Assembly: GCA_902462665.1 (NCBI GenBank) | Contig: CABQCM010000142.1 | Span: 1-5,046, forward strand | Length of the DNA: 5,046 nucleotides | Origin: an uncultured Oscillospiraceae bacterium | GTDB lineage: Bacteria; Bacillota; Clostridia; Oscillospirales; Acutalibacteraceae | Direction of reading: 5' to 3' | In this document: piece by piece, positions 1 to 5,046 of the stretch | Numbering within the stretch: the stretch's first letter is position 1 | Layout: each line of letters starts with the position of its first letter | Notes under the pieces: generated by a model | Told to the model about the DNA's origin: nothing | Seen by the model: only the letters and a program-made list of their open reading frames with translations | Databases searched by the model: none | Program-made: the position numbers and the translations under genes

Positions 1-651
1 GACAAGCTGGTCGGTCACATGGGCGAGAGCCTTGACGGGAGGAGCCATATCTGTTCCCGCCGGGTTCACCCACACCGTTACCGCTTCGTCCTCCGGCTTG
101 CTCGTTCCCACGTATACTCCGCTTTCCCCCTGCGGGCCTTGCGGCCCGGTTAAGCCGGTCGGGCCGGTGGAACCCTGGGGACCCTGCGGACCGACAGGAC
201 CGATAAACGCCCCCGATTCCGCTTCGTCCAGGAGCTGTTGTATCGCCTGATTGTTTGCCTGCAGCTGTGCTACGAAACGAGCGTACAGATCGGGCGTGGG
301 CATTCCGGGCGCGGCCCCGTCGCGGATGCCGTTTTCCACTACCTCCACAGCGGGCTCGAGAGGGGAGGTGTTGGCAATGATGGCGTCCGTGGTATCGCGC
401 CCTTGCAGCGCCAGGGTGAATTGTCCCGGCTCGCTCGCCATTTCAGCGGGGATGGAGATGATTTCGTCCGGCGGCAGAGTCACAGAAATGGTCACATTGT
501 CGGCCAACCGGGTGAACTGCACGATTTTATTCAGGTCGTCCCAATCGCTCGAAAAGCTGAATTTTGCTTTGGGATACCGGCTGCTTCCGCTGACGATGGG
601 GTCGGAATCACAGCGCACGAGGGTGGCGCTGTTTACAAGAATTTTGAGCAT
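1..651 (-). CDS. Collagen-like, phage tail/host-contact-like protein (3' end missing)
   Basis: An open frame starts at the ATG at 651-649 and is still open at position 1, giving 217 residues without the C-terminus. The start is supported by AAAGGA (664-659), 7 nt before the ATG. Order of parts: residues 1-100 are beta-rich (begins MLKILVNSATLVRCDSD, with an FSFSSDWDDL segment at about 33-40); residues 115-147 look helical (TPDLYARFVAQLQANNQAIQ); residues 151-177 are nine Gly-X-Y triplets; residues 178-217 begin a new domain (GVYVGTSKPEDEAVTVWVN). This order, with a GVxxGTxxPxDxxxxVWxxP-type segment after a short collagen stretch, resembles proteins found near tail-fibre genes in prophages of Clostridia; that is recall, not a search result. 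There is no signal peptide, which fits a virion or cytoplasmically assembled protein better than a surface collagen-like protein. Unusually for a late phage gene, it seems to have its own promoter and leader. The coding call is firm; the function is tentative. Confidence 0.85.
   Translation of the reverse strand, partial: MLKILVNSATLVRCDSDPIVSGSSRYPKAKFSFSSDWDDLNKIVQFTRLADNVTISVTLPPDEIISIPAEMASEPGQFTLALQGRDTTDAIIANTSPLEPAVEVVENGIRDGAAPGMPTPDLYARFVAQLQANNQAIQQLLDEAESGAFIGPVGPQGPQGSTGPTGLTGPQGPQGESGVYVGTSKPEDEAVTVWVNPAGTDMAPPVKALAHVTDQLV
121..201 (-). repeat. Collagen-like Gly-X-Y repeat (nine triplets)
   Basis: Residues 151-177 of the left-edge protein read GPV GPQ GPQ GST GPT GLT GPQ GPQ GES, followed by a further Gly. 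Such stretches form triple helices and commonly trimerise phage fibres and bacterial surface proteins. The GPQGPQG unit occurs twice, suggesting internal duplication. Nine triplets is short for a stable triple helix alone, so flanking domains probably help trimerise. Confidence 0.9.
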
Positions 652-793
652 AATCTCTTCCTTTCTGCTTTGTGTTTTGACACTGCTTTCTCGTTTCACT
701 TCCCCTATGCCCCTGAAGGGCGTTTGTTTTTGGAAGGAACGGAAAAGAAAAACGACTGTATTCACAGTCGCCCCAAAAGGGAATATTTCCCCT
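652..793 (-). promoter_or_regulatory. 5' leader of the collagen-like gene, possible attenuator
   Basis: If transcription starts about 7 nt past the -10 box at 805-800, the leader is about 140 nt long. It begins with a short GGGAA/TTCCC hairpin (791-779), then the terminator-like hairpin at 770-753 with its U-tract, then roughly 90 nt without strong structure. A weak GCCC/GGGC stem lies near 722-710. The Shine-Dalgarno AAAGGA is at 664-659. A hairpin and U-tract between promoter and gene is the layout of an attenuated leader. I recognise no riboswitch or T-box consensus, and the only competing pairing I can see (GGAAA near 790 with TTTCC near 743) is weak. Confidence 0.4.
743..770 (-). terminator. 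Terminator-like hairpin with U-tract in leader
   Basis: On the minus strand CGACTGT (770-764) and ACAGTCG (759-753) form a perfect 7-bp stem around the loop GAAT, followed directly by TTTTTCTTTT (752-743). On the plus strand the same stem is followed by CCCC, so it can act as a terminator only leftwards. It lies about 100 nt before the start codon of the left-edge gene and about 23 nt after the predicted transcription start. It could be an attenuator, or the terminator of a small RNA of about 50 nt. Confidence 0.6.
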
Positions 794-799
794 ACTTTT

Positions 800-828
800 A
801 TTGTACACCCATTGGACGATTTGGACAA
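800..828 (-). promoter_or_regulatory. Sigma-A-type promoter driving leftward transcription
   Basis: Minus strand: -35 TTGTCC (828-823; 4 of 6 match to TTGACA), a 17-bp spacer, and -10 TACAAT (805-800; 5 of 6 match to TATAAT). The predicted start is near 793. It is the best leftward promoter in the gap and is placed to transcribe the hairpin leader and the collagen-like gene. Confidence 0.55.
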
Positions 829-870
829 GCAGAAAAAGAACAAATGTTTTATTTCTTCTAAAAAATCGTT

Positions 871-886
871 TAGTATTATAATGCTA
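871..886. promoter_or_regulatory. Near-perfect 16-bp palindrome, possible operator
   Basis: TAGTATTATAATGCTA equals its own reverse complement except for one base pair on each side (T874/G883), so 14 of 16 positions are symmetric. It lies between the two divergent promoters, about 43 bp beyond the -35 box of the leftward promoter and about 49 bp before that of the rightward one, where a repressor or activator site would sit. The sequence is AT-rich, so chance symmetry is possible. It also contains a TATAAT hexamer, but with no convincing -35. Confidence 0.25.
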
Positions 887-934
887 TAGACAAGCTGACT
901 AAAAATAAACGGATAAATCTTCCAAATAGGACAA

Positions 935-963
935 TGGAAAAATTTCACACAACTTTGTATAAT
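935..963 (+). promoter_or_regulatory. Sigma-A-type promoter of the large exported enzyme gene
   Basis: A perfect -10 TATAAT (958-963) is preceded by a 17-bp spacer and a -35 of TGGAAA (935-940; 4 of 6 match to TTGACA). The predicted start is near 970, leaving a leader of only about 20 nt that holds the ribosome-binding site and little else. No room remains for a leader-based switch, so any control should be at transcription initiation. Confidence 0.65.
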
Positions 964-979
964 AAAGTAAATTTAGCAA

Positions 980-985
980 GGGAGG
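980..985 (+). promoter_or_regulatory. Shine-Dalgarno site fixing the start at 993
   Basis: GGGAGG lies 7 nt before the ATG at 993. With the downstream signal peptide it makes this start secure over later in-frame ATGs. Confidence 0.85.
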
Positions 986-992
986 AATCGAA

Positions 993-3900
993 ATGAATCA
1001 TTGGCTTCATCGTTTTTTGAGCAAGAGCATCCCTATCGCAATCTCCGGCGTGCTTTTAACGTCCAGCATAGCTCTTCCGGGCGTGCTGGCGACGAATATT
1101 TCGCCGGACGATCCCCTATCCGGAAGCAGCGGAACGCAGCGAACGACCATTCCATGGACGTCCGGGGCAGCTTACGCGCAGTATCAAGATACCCAAGCCA
1201 TCGACGGTATTGTCACCACGGTGCAGAATGCCGCCAACTATGATGCGACCTACGATATCCCGACCGACGCCGTTATGGTTTATGCCGATAACGTCGCCGC
1301 GTCGGACAACCTTTTGGATTCCTGGGCGGATAACCTGGGAGAGCGCAAGCTTTGTATGATGATTTCGGCCAATCGATCCAATTCCGACGAGTATTATGCG
1401 CAGTACGGCGGGAGCGACGATGACCTTCAGCGCAAAAAGAACGGTGAGACCATTAGCGCTACCGTCGGTTATCGTGTGCCAACGCAGACCTTTATTGATT
1501 ATAAGTGGGAAATCATTAAAAAGCACTGCACCGATTATCCACAGATGGATACGGTCATACTGGAAGAGCCGGAACTTTGGCAGGACGCAGGCTATTCCAA
1601 CGCTTTTAAGGCCGAATGGCAAGCCTATTATGGCGAGGCCTGGAAGGATCCGAGCGCCTCGACACAGAACCAGTATAAGGCGTCGCGGCTGAAGATCTAT
1701 TTGTGGGAGCGTTTTATCGAAACCCTGGCGGAGCGCACCAAGCAGTACTTCCCCAACGTCAAGGTGCTCGTCGCCACGCATAGCGTCAACAGCTATAACG
1801 CCATTGGAATGGTCGCCGGCACGAGCCATTATACCGCCATCGACAGCGTCGATGGCATCATCGGCCAGACCTGGTCGGATACGGCGGTCAACCCCATTGC
1901 CTATGCGGGCGGCAAGGAACGCCGGGTGTTTGAGTCCTCCTTTGTGGGGTACGCCTCTTATGTGGATACCTTAACCGGAGACCAGACGCTGTATACCCTG
2001 GCCGATCCCTTCTCCGACGCGGGCAACGAATCCTGGGATTTCTACCGAGATGTTTACAAGCAGACGGTAGTATCGCAGCTTTTGCAGCAGGATATCCAGC
2101 GGTTCCAGGAAACCATCTGGCAAAACCGCAGCTTTTCCAGCGATGTTCCGGTCGATTACCGCACCAGCCAGCTCAATGTATTTACCGCACTCAAAGAGCT
2201 CAGCGGCAAGGCGTCGGCGCTTTACGGCGGCTCGGCCGGCATTGGTGTAGCGTTGTCCGATTCTCTGTCGTGGCAGTACGGTTCGGGAAAAATGGCTGAA
2301 TCGGATACCAGCAAGAGCTTTTACGGCATGACCGTGCCGCTGATTGAAAAGGGCATTCCCGTCACCATTCCCTCTTTGGAGAAGCTCGAGACAGCGGCCG
2401 ATCTGGCGGGACTGAAGCTACTCATTCTCTCTTACGATTGCCAGAAGCCTCTCTCGTCGGCTGCCAACCAGGCCATTGCCGACTGGGTCAAGGCAGGGGG
2501 CGTGCTGTTGTACCTCGGCGGCAAGGACGACTATTCTTCCCTCGCGGGCACATGGTGGAATGATCAGGGAAAAACACCTATGCTCGATCTTTTTGCCCGG
2601 CTTGGGCTGTCGGGAATCAGCACCGGTAATATCCTGTCGGGTTCCTCTTTGTCCTGGAAGGGGGAGAGCGGCTTTGGCTCCAGCTTTGGCAGCGCCTCTC
2701 TCTCGAGCGGAAACCGTTCTTATTCCTATGCATTCTCCGGCTCCGGCTTTACCACGATTCTCAAGGCCGGACTGTTTGGAAACCTCAACGTTGGCATCCG
2801 CGCGGACGCCGGGCAGGGCAAAGTGATTGCGGTCGGTCTGCCCTCGAGCATCTACAGCACCTCCGACAAAGGGCCGGCGATGCTGCGTGACCTGGTGAAA
2901 TACGCTATGTCCTTTACCGATGAGGATTATTTGGAATCGGATCTAATGGCCATTCAGCGCGGCAACTACATTGCGGCGCAGGCCACCGGAGCCAGCCAGC
3001 TTCTCAACGGCCCCTTTGTCGATCTGTTTGAGGAGACCTTGCCAGTCGTTGGTCAGAAGTATGTTGAAAACGGGAAATACGCTTTCCTCAAGGATATTTC
3101 TCACCTGCAAACCGCCGGTGTTCCCCGTCTGGTGCATTCGGGCGGCGCGCTGACCAGCAGTGTGACCGAGAACGCAGAGGCTACCACCTTTACCTTTACC
3201 GGGCCGGATAACACGCTAGTGGCCACCCGTCTTTTGGGCAACGGGAAATATCCCGAGCAAATTACCGTGACGAAAAACGGCCAGACCTACCGTGAGTTTT
3301 TCTCTCAGTGGGATAGTGCGTCGAATTCCCTGCTGTTGGAAATCGACGGAGAGGGCAACGTGCCCCTGACTGTCACAGTAACTTGGGGAACCACGCCGGC
3401 GGCCGAATCGCACAAGATGAAATACGAGGAAACGACCGTGCTGACCAACAGCTCGAACGCCGACGCGGCCTATCTCGTGCGCAATACTGCCAGCGCCAAC
3501 GACGCCATTCGTTTCTGCGATCTCGACGGTCAGTTGGTTTATAAATTCGATCTCAACGACCACAAGGATTTGTCGGTTGTTTTCGACGTGTTTAGCAATT
3601 ATTTGATTGAGGTGTCCGATCACGATGGCGATTATGTCAAAGCCTACGATTATCGCGATATCAGCGACGTACACATCACCGACGGCAGCAACCGCACCAA
3701 TCTCAAAATCACAGCCGCTGATTTTGGTATTACCAACGAGCTGTATGTGCGCCTGTCCAACACGGATATCACCAAGGGGTGGGGCGGCAGTGTCGTAAAG
3801 TTTACCATTCGGTATCTGGTGCCCGATCATGCGGTGCTGCATTCCGAGACCATCCTCACCAACAACCAGAATCTCGATAGTGCTTACATCGTGCGCAATA

Positions 3901-4676
3901 CCGCCGGCGCCAGCGATGCTCTACGCTTTTGCGACCTGACGACCGAACTGGTTTACCGGTTTGATTTGTCCGACCGGCTGTGCCCGAGCGTTTCCCTCCA
4001 GGTGGGTCAGAACTATGTGCTCAGCGTGTCGGATCACGATGGGGATTGGACCGAGGTATACAATTACAAGACCCTGTCGAATGGCGGCTGGGTACAGGAT
4101 ATCACCAATCAGACCACCTATACCTTCTCACCGGACGATTATGGCTATACCGACGGTGTTTTGTACGTCAAGCTGTCCAATACCACGCCGGACATGGGAT
4201 GGGGTGGCTCGATACAGAAACTTACCATTCGCTATTATGAGCCGGATACACCTACCGTCACGCCGGTTTCGGTTTCTATCGCCGCCAACGATCAGGGGAT
4301 GGATGCAAGCTACATTGTGCGCAATAGCGGCCAGGCCAACAATGGGTTGCGTTACTGTGATTTGGATCATCAGCTGGTATATCGGTTTGACCTGACTGGG
4401 CTGGACGCAGCCAGCGTCACGCTGCGCGTGGCGCAGAATTATGTGCTTAGCGTATCGTCTCACGACGGGGATTGGAGCGAAGCGTACAATTACAAGACCA
4501 TTTCAAACGGCGGCTGGGTACAGGATACCTCCAATGCGGCCTCCTACACCTTCACACCGGCGGATTATGGCTTGAAGGGCGTGATCTACATCCGACTGTC
4601 CAACACGGAAACCGATAAGGGCTGGGGCGGCACCGTCGACCAGATTACCATTCAATACAATCAGATCGCCTATTAA
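993..4676 (+). CDS. Exported multidomain glycoside-hydrolase-like protein with three C-terminal repeats
   Basis: 1227 residues. Residues 1-33 are a Sec signal peptide (basic H6/R7/K11, hydrophobic 13-33, cleavage likely after VLA33). Residues about 55-400 look like a (beta/alpha) barrel: candidate beta-4 strand TVILEEPELW at 187-196, then GYSNAFKAEW and YYGEAW, GIIGQTWSD (288-296), and candidate beta-7 end RRVFESSFVGYAS (310-322). By analogy with clan GH-A retaining enzymes, E192 or E194 could be the acid/base and E314 the nucleophile (inference). Residues about 413-640 match the class-I amidotransferase-like fold of beta-galactosidase trimerisation domains (GLKLLILSYDCQKPLS, then IADWVKAGGVLLYLGG, ending GQGKVIAVGLPSS). 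Residues about 650-800 form a beta-sandwich starting QRGNYIAAQ. Residues 812-1223 are three repeats. There is no LPXTG, SLH, dockerin or C-terminal membrane segment, so it is probably secreted or held by its repeats. It appears monocistronic. A polysaccharide or glycan substrate is likely, but its identity and the CAZy family are not assigned; a non-catalytic glycan-binding protein is an alternative. Confidence 0.9.
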   Translation: MNHWLHRFLSKSIPIAISGVLLTSSIALPGVLATNISPDDPLSGSSGTQRTTIPWTSGAAYAQYQDTQAIDGIVTTVQNAANYDATYDIPTDAVMVYADNVAASDNLLDSWADNLGERKLCMMISANRSNSDEYYAQYGGSDDDLQRKKNGETISATVGYRVPTQTFIDYKWEIIKKHCTDYPQMDTVILEEPELWQDAGYSNAFKAEWQAYYGEAWKDPSASTQNQYKASRLKIYLWERFIETLAERTKQYFPNVKVLVATHSVNSYNAIGMVAGTSHYTAIDSVDGIIGQTWSDTAVNPIAYAGGKERRVFESSFVGYASYVDTLTGDQTLYTLADPFSDAGNESWDFYRDVYKQTVVSQLLQQDIQRFQETIWQNRSFSSDVPVDYRTSQLNVFTALKELSGKASALYGGSAGIGVALSDSLSWQYGSGKMAESDTSKSFYGMTVPLIEKGIPVTIPSLEKLETAADLAGLKLLILSYDCQKPLSSAANQAIADWVKAGGVLLYLGGKDDYSSLAGTWWNDQGKTPMLDLFARLGLSGISTGNILSGSSLSWKGESGFGSSFGSASLSSGNRSYSYAFSGSGFTTILKAGLFGNLNVGIRADAGQGKVIAVGLPSSIYSTSDKGPAMLRDLVKYAMSFTDEDYLESDLMAIQRGNYIAAQATGASQLLNGPFVDLFEETLPVVGQKYVENGKYAFLKDISHLQTAGVPRLVHSGGALTSSVTENAEATTFTFTGPDNTLVATRLLGNGKYPEQITVTKNGQTYREFFSQWDSASNSLLLEIDGEGNVPLTVTVTWGTTPAAESHKMKYEETTVLTNSSNADAAYLVRNTASANDAIRFCDLDGQLVYKFDLNDHKDLSVVFDVFSNYLIEVSDHDGDYVKAYDYRDISDVHITDGSNRTNLKITAADFGITNELYVRLSNTDITKGWGGSVVKFTIRYLVPDHAVLHSETILTNNQNLDSAYIVRNTAGASDALRFCDLTTELVYRFDLSDRLCPSVSLQVGQNYVLSVSDHDGDWTEVYNYKTLSNGGWVQDITNQTTYTFSPDDYGYTDGVLYVKLSNTTPDMGWGGSIQKLTIRYYEPDTPTVTPVSVSIAANDQGMDASYIVRNSGQANNGLRYCDLDHQLVYRFDLTGLDAASVTLRVAQNYVLSVSSHDGDWSEAYNYKTISNGGWVQDTSNAASYTFTPADYGLKGVIYIRLSNTETDKGWGGTVDQITIQYNQIAY
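3426..3815 (+). repeat. Repeat 1 of three, carbohydrate-binding-like domain (divergent copy)
   Basis: Protein residues 812-941. It carries the shared landmarks YLVRN (827-831), RFCDL with C842, LVYKFDL (848-854), NYLIEVSDHDGDY (869-881), LYVRLSNT (917-924) and GWGG (929-932). It lacks the NGGWVQD segment of copies 2 and 3 and has Tyr881 where they have Trp, so its putative binding face differs. The HDGD motif could bind calcium (inference). Confidence 0.85.
3846..4238 (+). repeat. Repeat 2 of three, carbohydrate-binding-like domain
   Basis: Protein residues 952-1082. Landmarks are YIVRN (965-969), RFCDL with C980, LVYRFDL (986-992), NYVLSVSDHDGDW (1007-1019), NGGWVQD (1030-1036), LYVKLSNT (1057-1064) and GWGG (1069-1072). 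It has a second Cys (C997) that the other copies lack. It is much closer to repeat 3 than to repeat 1, with a 19-bp DNA identity to it at 4083-4101. Confidence 0.85.
4269..4661 (+). repeat. Repeat 3 of three, carbohydrate-binding-like domain
   Basis: Protein residues 1093-1223, ending four residues before the C-terminus. Landmarks are YIVRN (1107-1111), RYCDL with C1122, LVYRFDL (1128-1134), NYVLSVSSHDGDW (1149-1161), NGGWVQD (1172-1178), IYIRLSNT (1198-1205) and GWGG (1210-1213). Identical DNA blocks shared with repeat 2 are 4485-4499 (with 4059-4073) and 4509-4527 (with 4083-4101), which points to a relatively recent duplication. Confidence 0.85.
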
Positions 4677-4686
4677 GATAAGACAA

Positions 4687-4730
4687 CCCCATCCCCGAAA
4701 GAAATCTCTTTCGGGGATGGGGCCTTTTTT
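4687..4730 (+). terminator. Strong intrinsic terminator, probably bidirectional
   Basis: A perfect 16-bp stem (4687-4702 with 4707-4722), GC-rich at its base, closes an AATC tetraloop and is followed by CC and six T's (4725-4730). It begins 10 bp after the stop of the large gene. In the other direction the stem is followed by TTGTCTTATC, a poorer U-tract, so it could also end the convergent regulator transcript with lower efficiency. Confidence 0.95.
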
Positions 4731-4962
4731 ATGTAAGCTTTTGGAACAGACGGGCCGGTGGGATTTTGAAATAGTCTGTCATGTTAAAAATAACCTCTAC
4801 GGTGAGCCGTTCAGGGAATATCCCTTGTTCCAGTTTGTTGTAGCTGCCAATTCCGACTCCCAGAATCTGTGCCATTTTCTTTTTGGATAGATTGTGATAT
4901 TTTCTAAGATACACAATGTTTTCTAGAAATTGCTTTATGTCCGCTTCAAGTTGCTCTCTCAT
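4729..4962 (-). CDS. Small XRE-family helix-turn-helix transcriptional regulator
   Basis: 77 residues, essentially a lone DNA-binding domain as in Cro/CI-like proteins. The helix-turn-helix spans about residues 15-73: LRKYHNLSKKKMAQILGV supplies helices 1-2, GSYNKLEQGI (39-48) is the recognition helix, and the tail VIFNMTDYFKIPPARLF is the usual closing helix-loop of this family. The start is set by GGAGAG (4977-4972), 9 nt before the ATG; an upstream ATG at 4980 stops after five codons. There is no sensor or multimerisation domain, so it probably acts as a small dimer. It is convergent with the large gene, and its stop codon lies in that gene's terminator T-run, so the two are packed tightly. 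Its target is unknown; candidates are its own promoter or a gene to the right of the window. Confidence 0.9.
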   Translation of the reverse strand: MREQLEADIKQFLENIVYLRKYHNLSKKKMAQILGVGIGSYNKLEQGIFPERLTVEVIFNMTDYFKIPPARLFQKLT

Positions 4963-4998
4963 TAAGACTCACTCTCCATGAATTAATATTTTAATGAG

Positions 4999-5007
4999 AT
5001 AATAGCA
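4999..5007 (-). promoter_or_regulatory. Extended -10 promoter candidate for the XRE gene
   Basis: The minus strand reads TGC TATTAT (5007-4999), an extended -10 with 5 of 6 matches and no good -35 (ATATCT at 17 bp). It would give a leader of about 30 nt. A perfect TATAAT at 5043-5038 is a competing choice, but its -35 would lie outside the window. An imperfect palindrome TTAG-N7-CTAA (5020-5034) lies between the two and could be an autoregulatory site, though it is short. Confidence 0.4.
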
Positions 5008-5046
5008 TAGTTTTTCACTTTAGATATAGACTAACGCATTATATAA

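Noticed and set aside
32..250. Plus-strand 72-residue frame with a GPCGPCGP-type repeat
   Set aside because: It is the antisense of the true collagen-like repeat: GGN/CCN codons read as Gly/Pro on both strands. It has no ribosome-binding site, and the minus-strand frame is longer and has a good one.
608..808. Minus-strand 66-residue frame overlapping the leader
   Set aside because: It would start upstream of the hairpin with no convincing ribosome-binding site, crosses the terminator-like element and overlaps the start of the real gene in another frame. Its composition is unlike a folded protein.
238..889. Two overlapping plus-strand frames of over 200 residues
   Set aside because: They run antisense to the left-edge gene and into the AT-rich intergenic region, with no ribosome-binding site and no recognisable domain.
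874..890. TATAAT (877-882) and TGCTATAGA (882-890) as plus-strand promoters
   Set aside because: Neither has a usable -35 at 16-18 bp, and the promoter at 935-963 has a perfect -10 with correct spacing close to the gene.
1116..1829. Minus-strand frame of 237 residues inside the large gene
   Set aside because: It is a shadow frame due to codon bias in the large gene, and the same applies to the minus frames at 3216-3842 and 4128-4463. The sense-strand protein has a signal peptide and coherent domains across all of these regions.
3426..4661. The regular repeats as a CRISPR array or other DNA-level repeat
   Set aside because: The periodicity of about 420 bp is in frame and conserved mainly at protein level, so these are tandem protein domains.
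4255..4676. Possible cell-wall anchor or dockerin at the C-terminus of the large protein
   Set aside because: The protein ends four residues after repeat 3, with no LPXTG, hydrophobic segment, basic tail, SLH motif or paired dockerin calcium loops.

Overview
The window looks like a piece of a low-to-moderate-GC Bacillota chromosome, most likely class Clostridia. This is inferred from the strong purine-rich Shine-Dalgarno sites, the sigma-A-type promoters in AT-rich gaps, the Gram-positive-style signal peptide and the phage-like protein type at the left edge. No rRNA, tRNA or other phylogenetic marker is present, so genus is not claimed.

Layout. Positions 1-651 (minus strand) hold the first 217 codons of a gene that runs off the left edge. 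Its product has a short beta-rich N-terminal part, a helical segment, nine collagen-like Gly-X-Y triplets and then the start of a further domain; the best match by eye is a prophage tail or host-contact protein. Positions 652-992 are a 341-bp divergent intergenic region with two opposed promoter candidates. The minus-strand one is followed at once by a hairpin plus U-tract (possible attenuator) inside the leader of the collagen-like gene. A near-perfect 16-bp palindrome lies between the two promoters.

Positions 993-4676 (plus strand) are the dominant gene: a 1227-residue exported multidomain protein. I read it as signal peptide, a glycoside-hydrolase-like (beta/alpha) barrel, a class-I-glutamine-amidotransferase-like domain as in beta-galactosidase trimerisation domains, a beta-sandwich, and three tandem repeats of about 140 residues that look like carbohydrate-binding beta-sandwiches. 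No anchor (LPXTG, SLH, dockerin) is seen. It is followed by a very strong intrinsic terminator at 4687-4730.

Positions 4729-4962 (minus strand) encode a 77-residue XRE-type helix-turn-helix regulator, convergent with the large gene and with its stop codon inside the terminator T-run. Its promoter candidates lie at the right edge.

How they work together: no operon links the three genes. The large enzyme appears monocistronic. The small regulator could control itself or the neighbouring promoter, but only weak sequence similarity between upstream sites hints at this. The most noteworthy content is the large enzyme with no confidently assigned family, its repeat array, and the attenuator-like leader.
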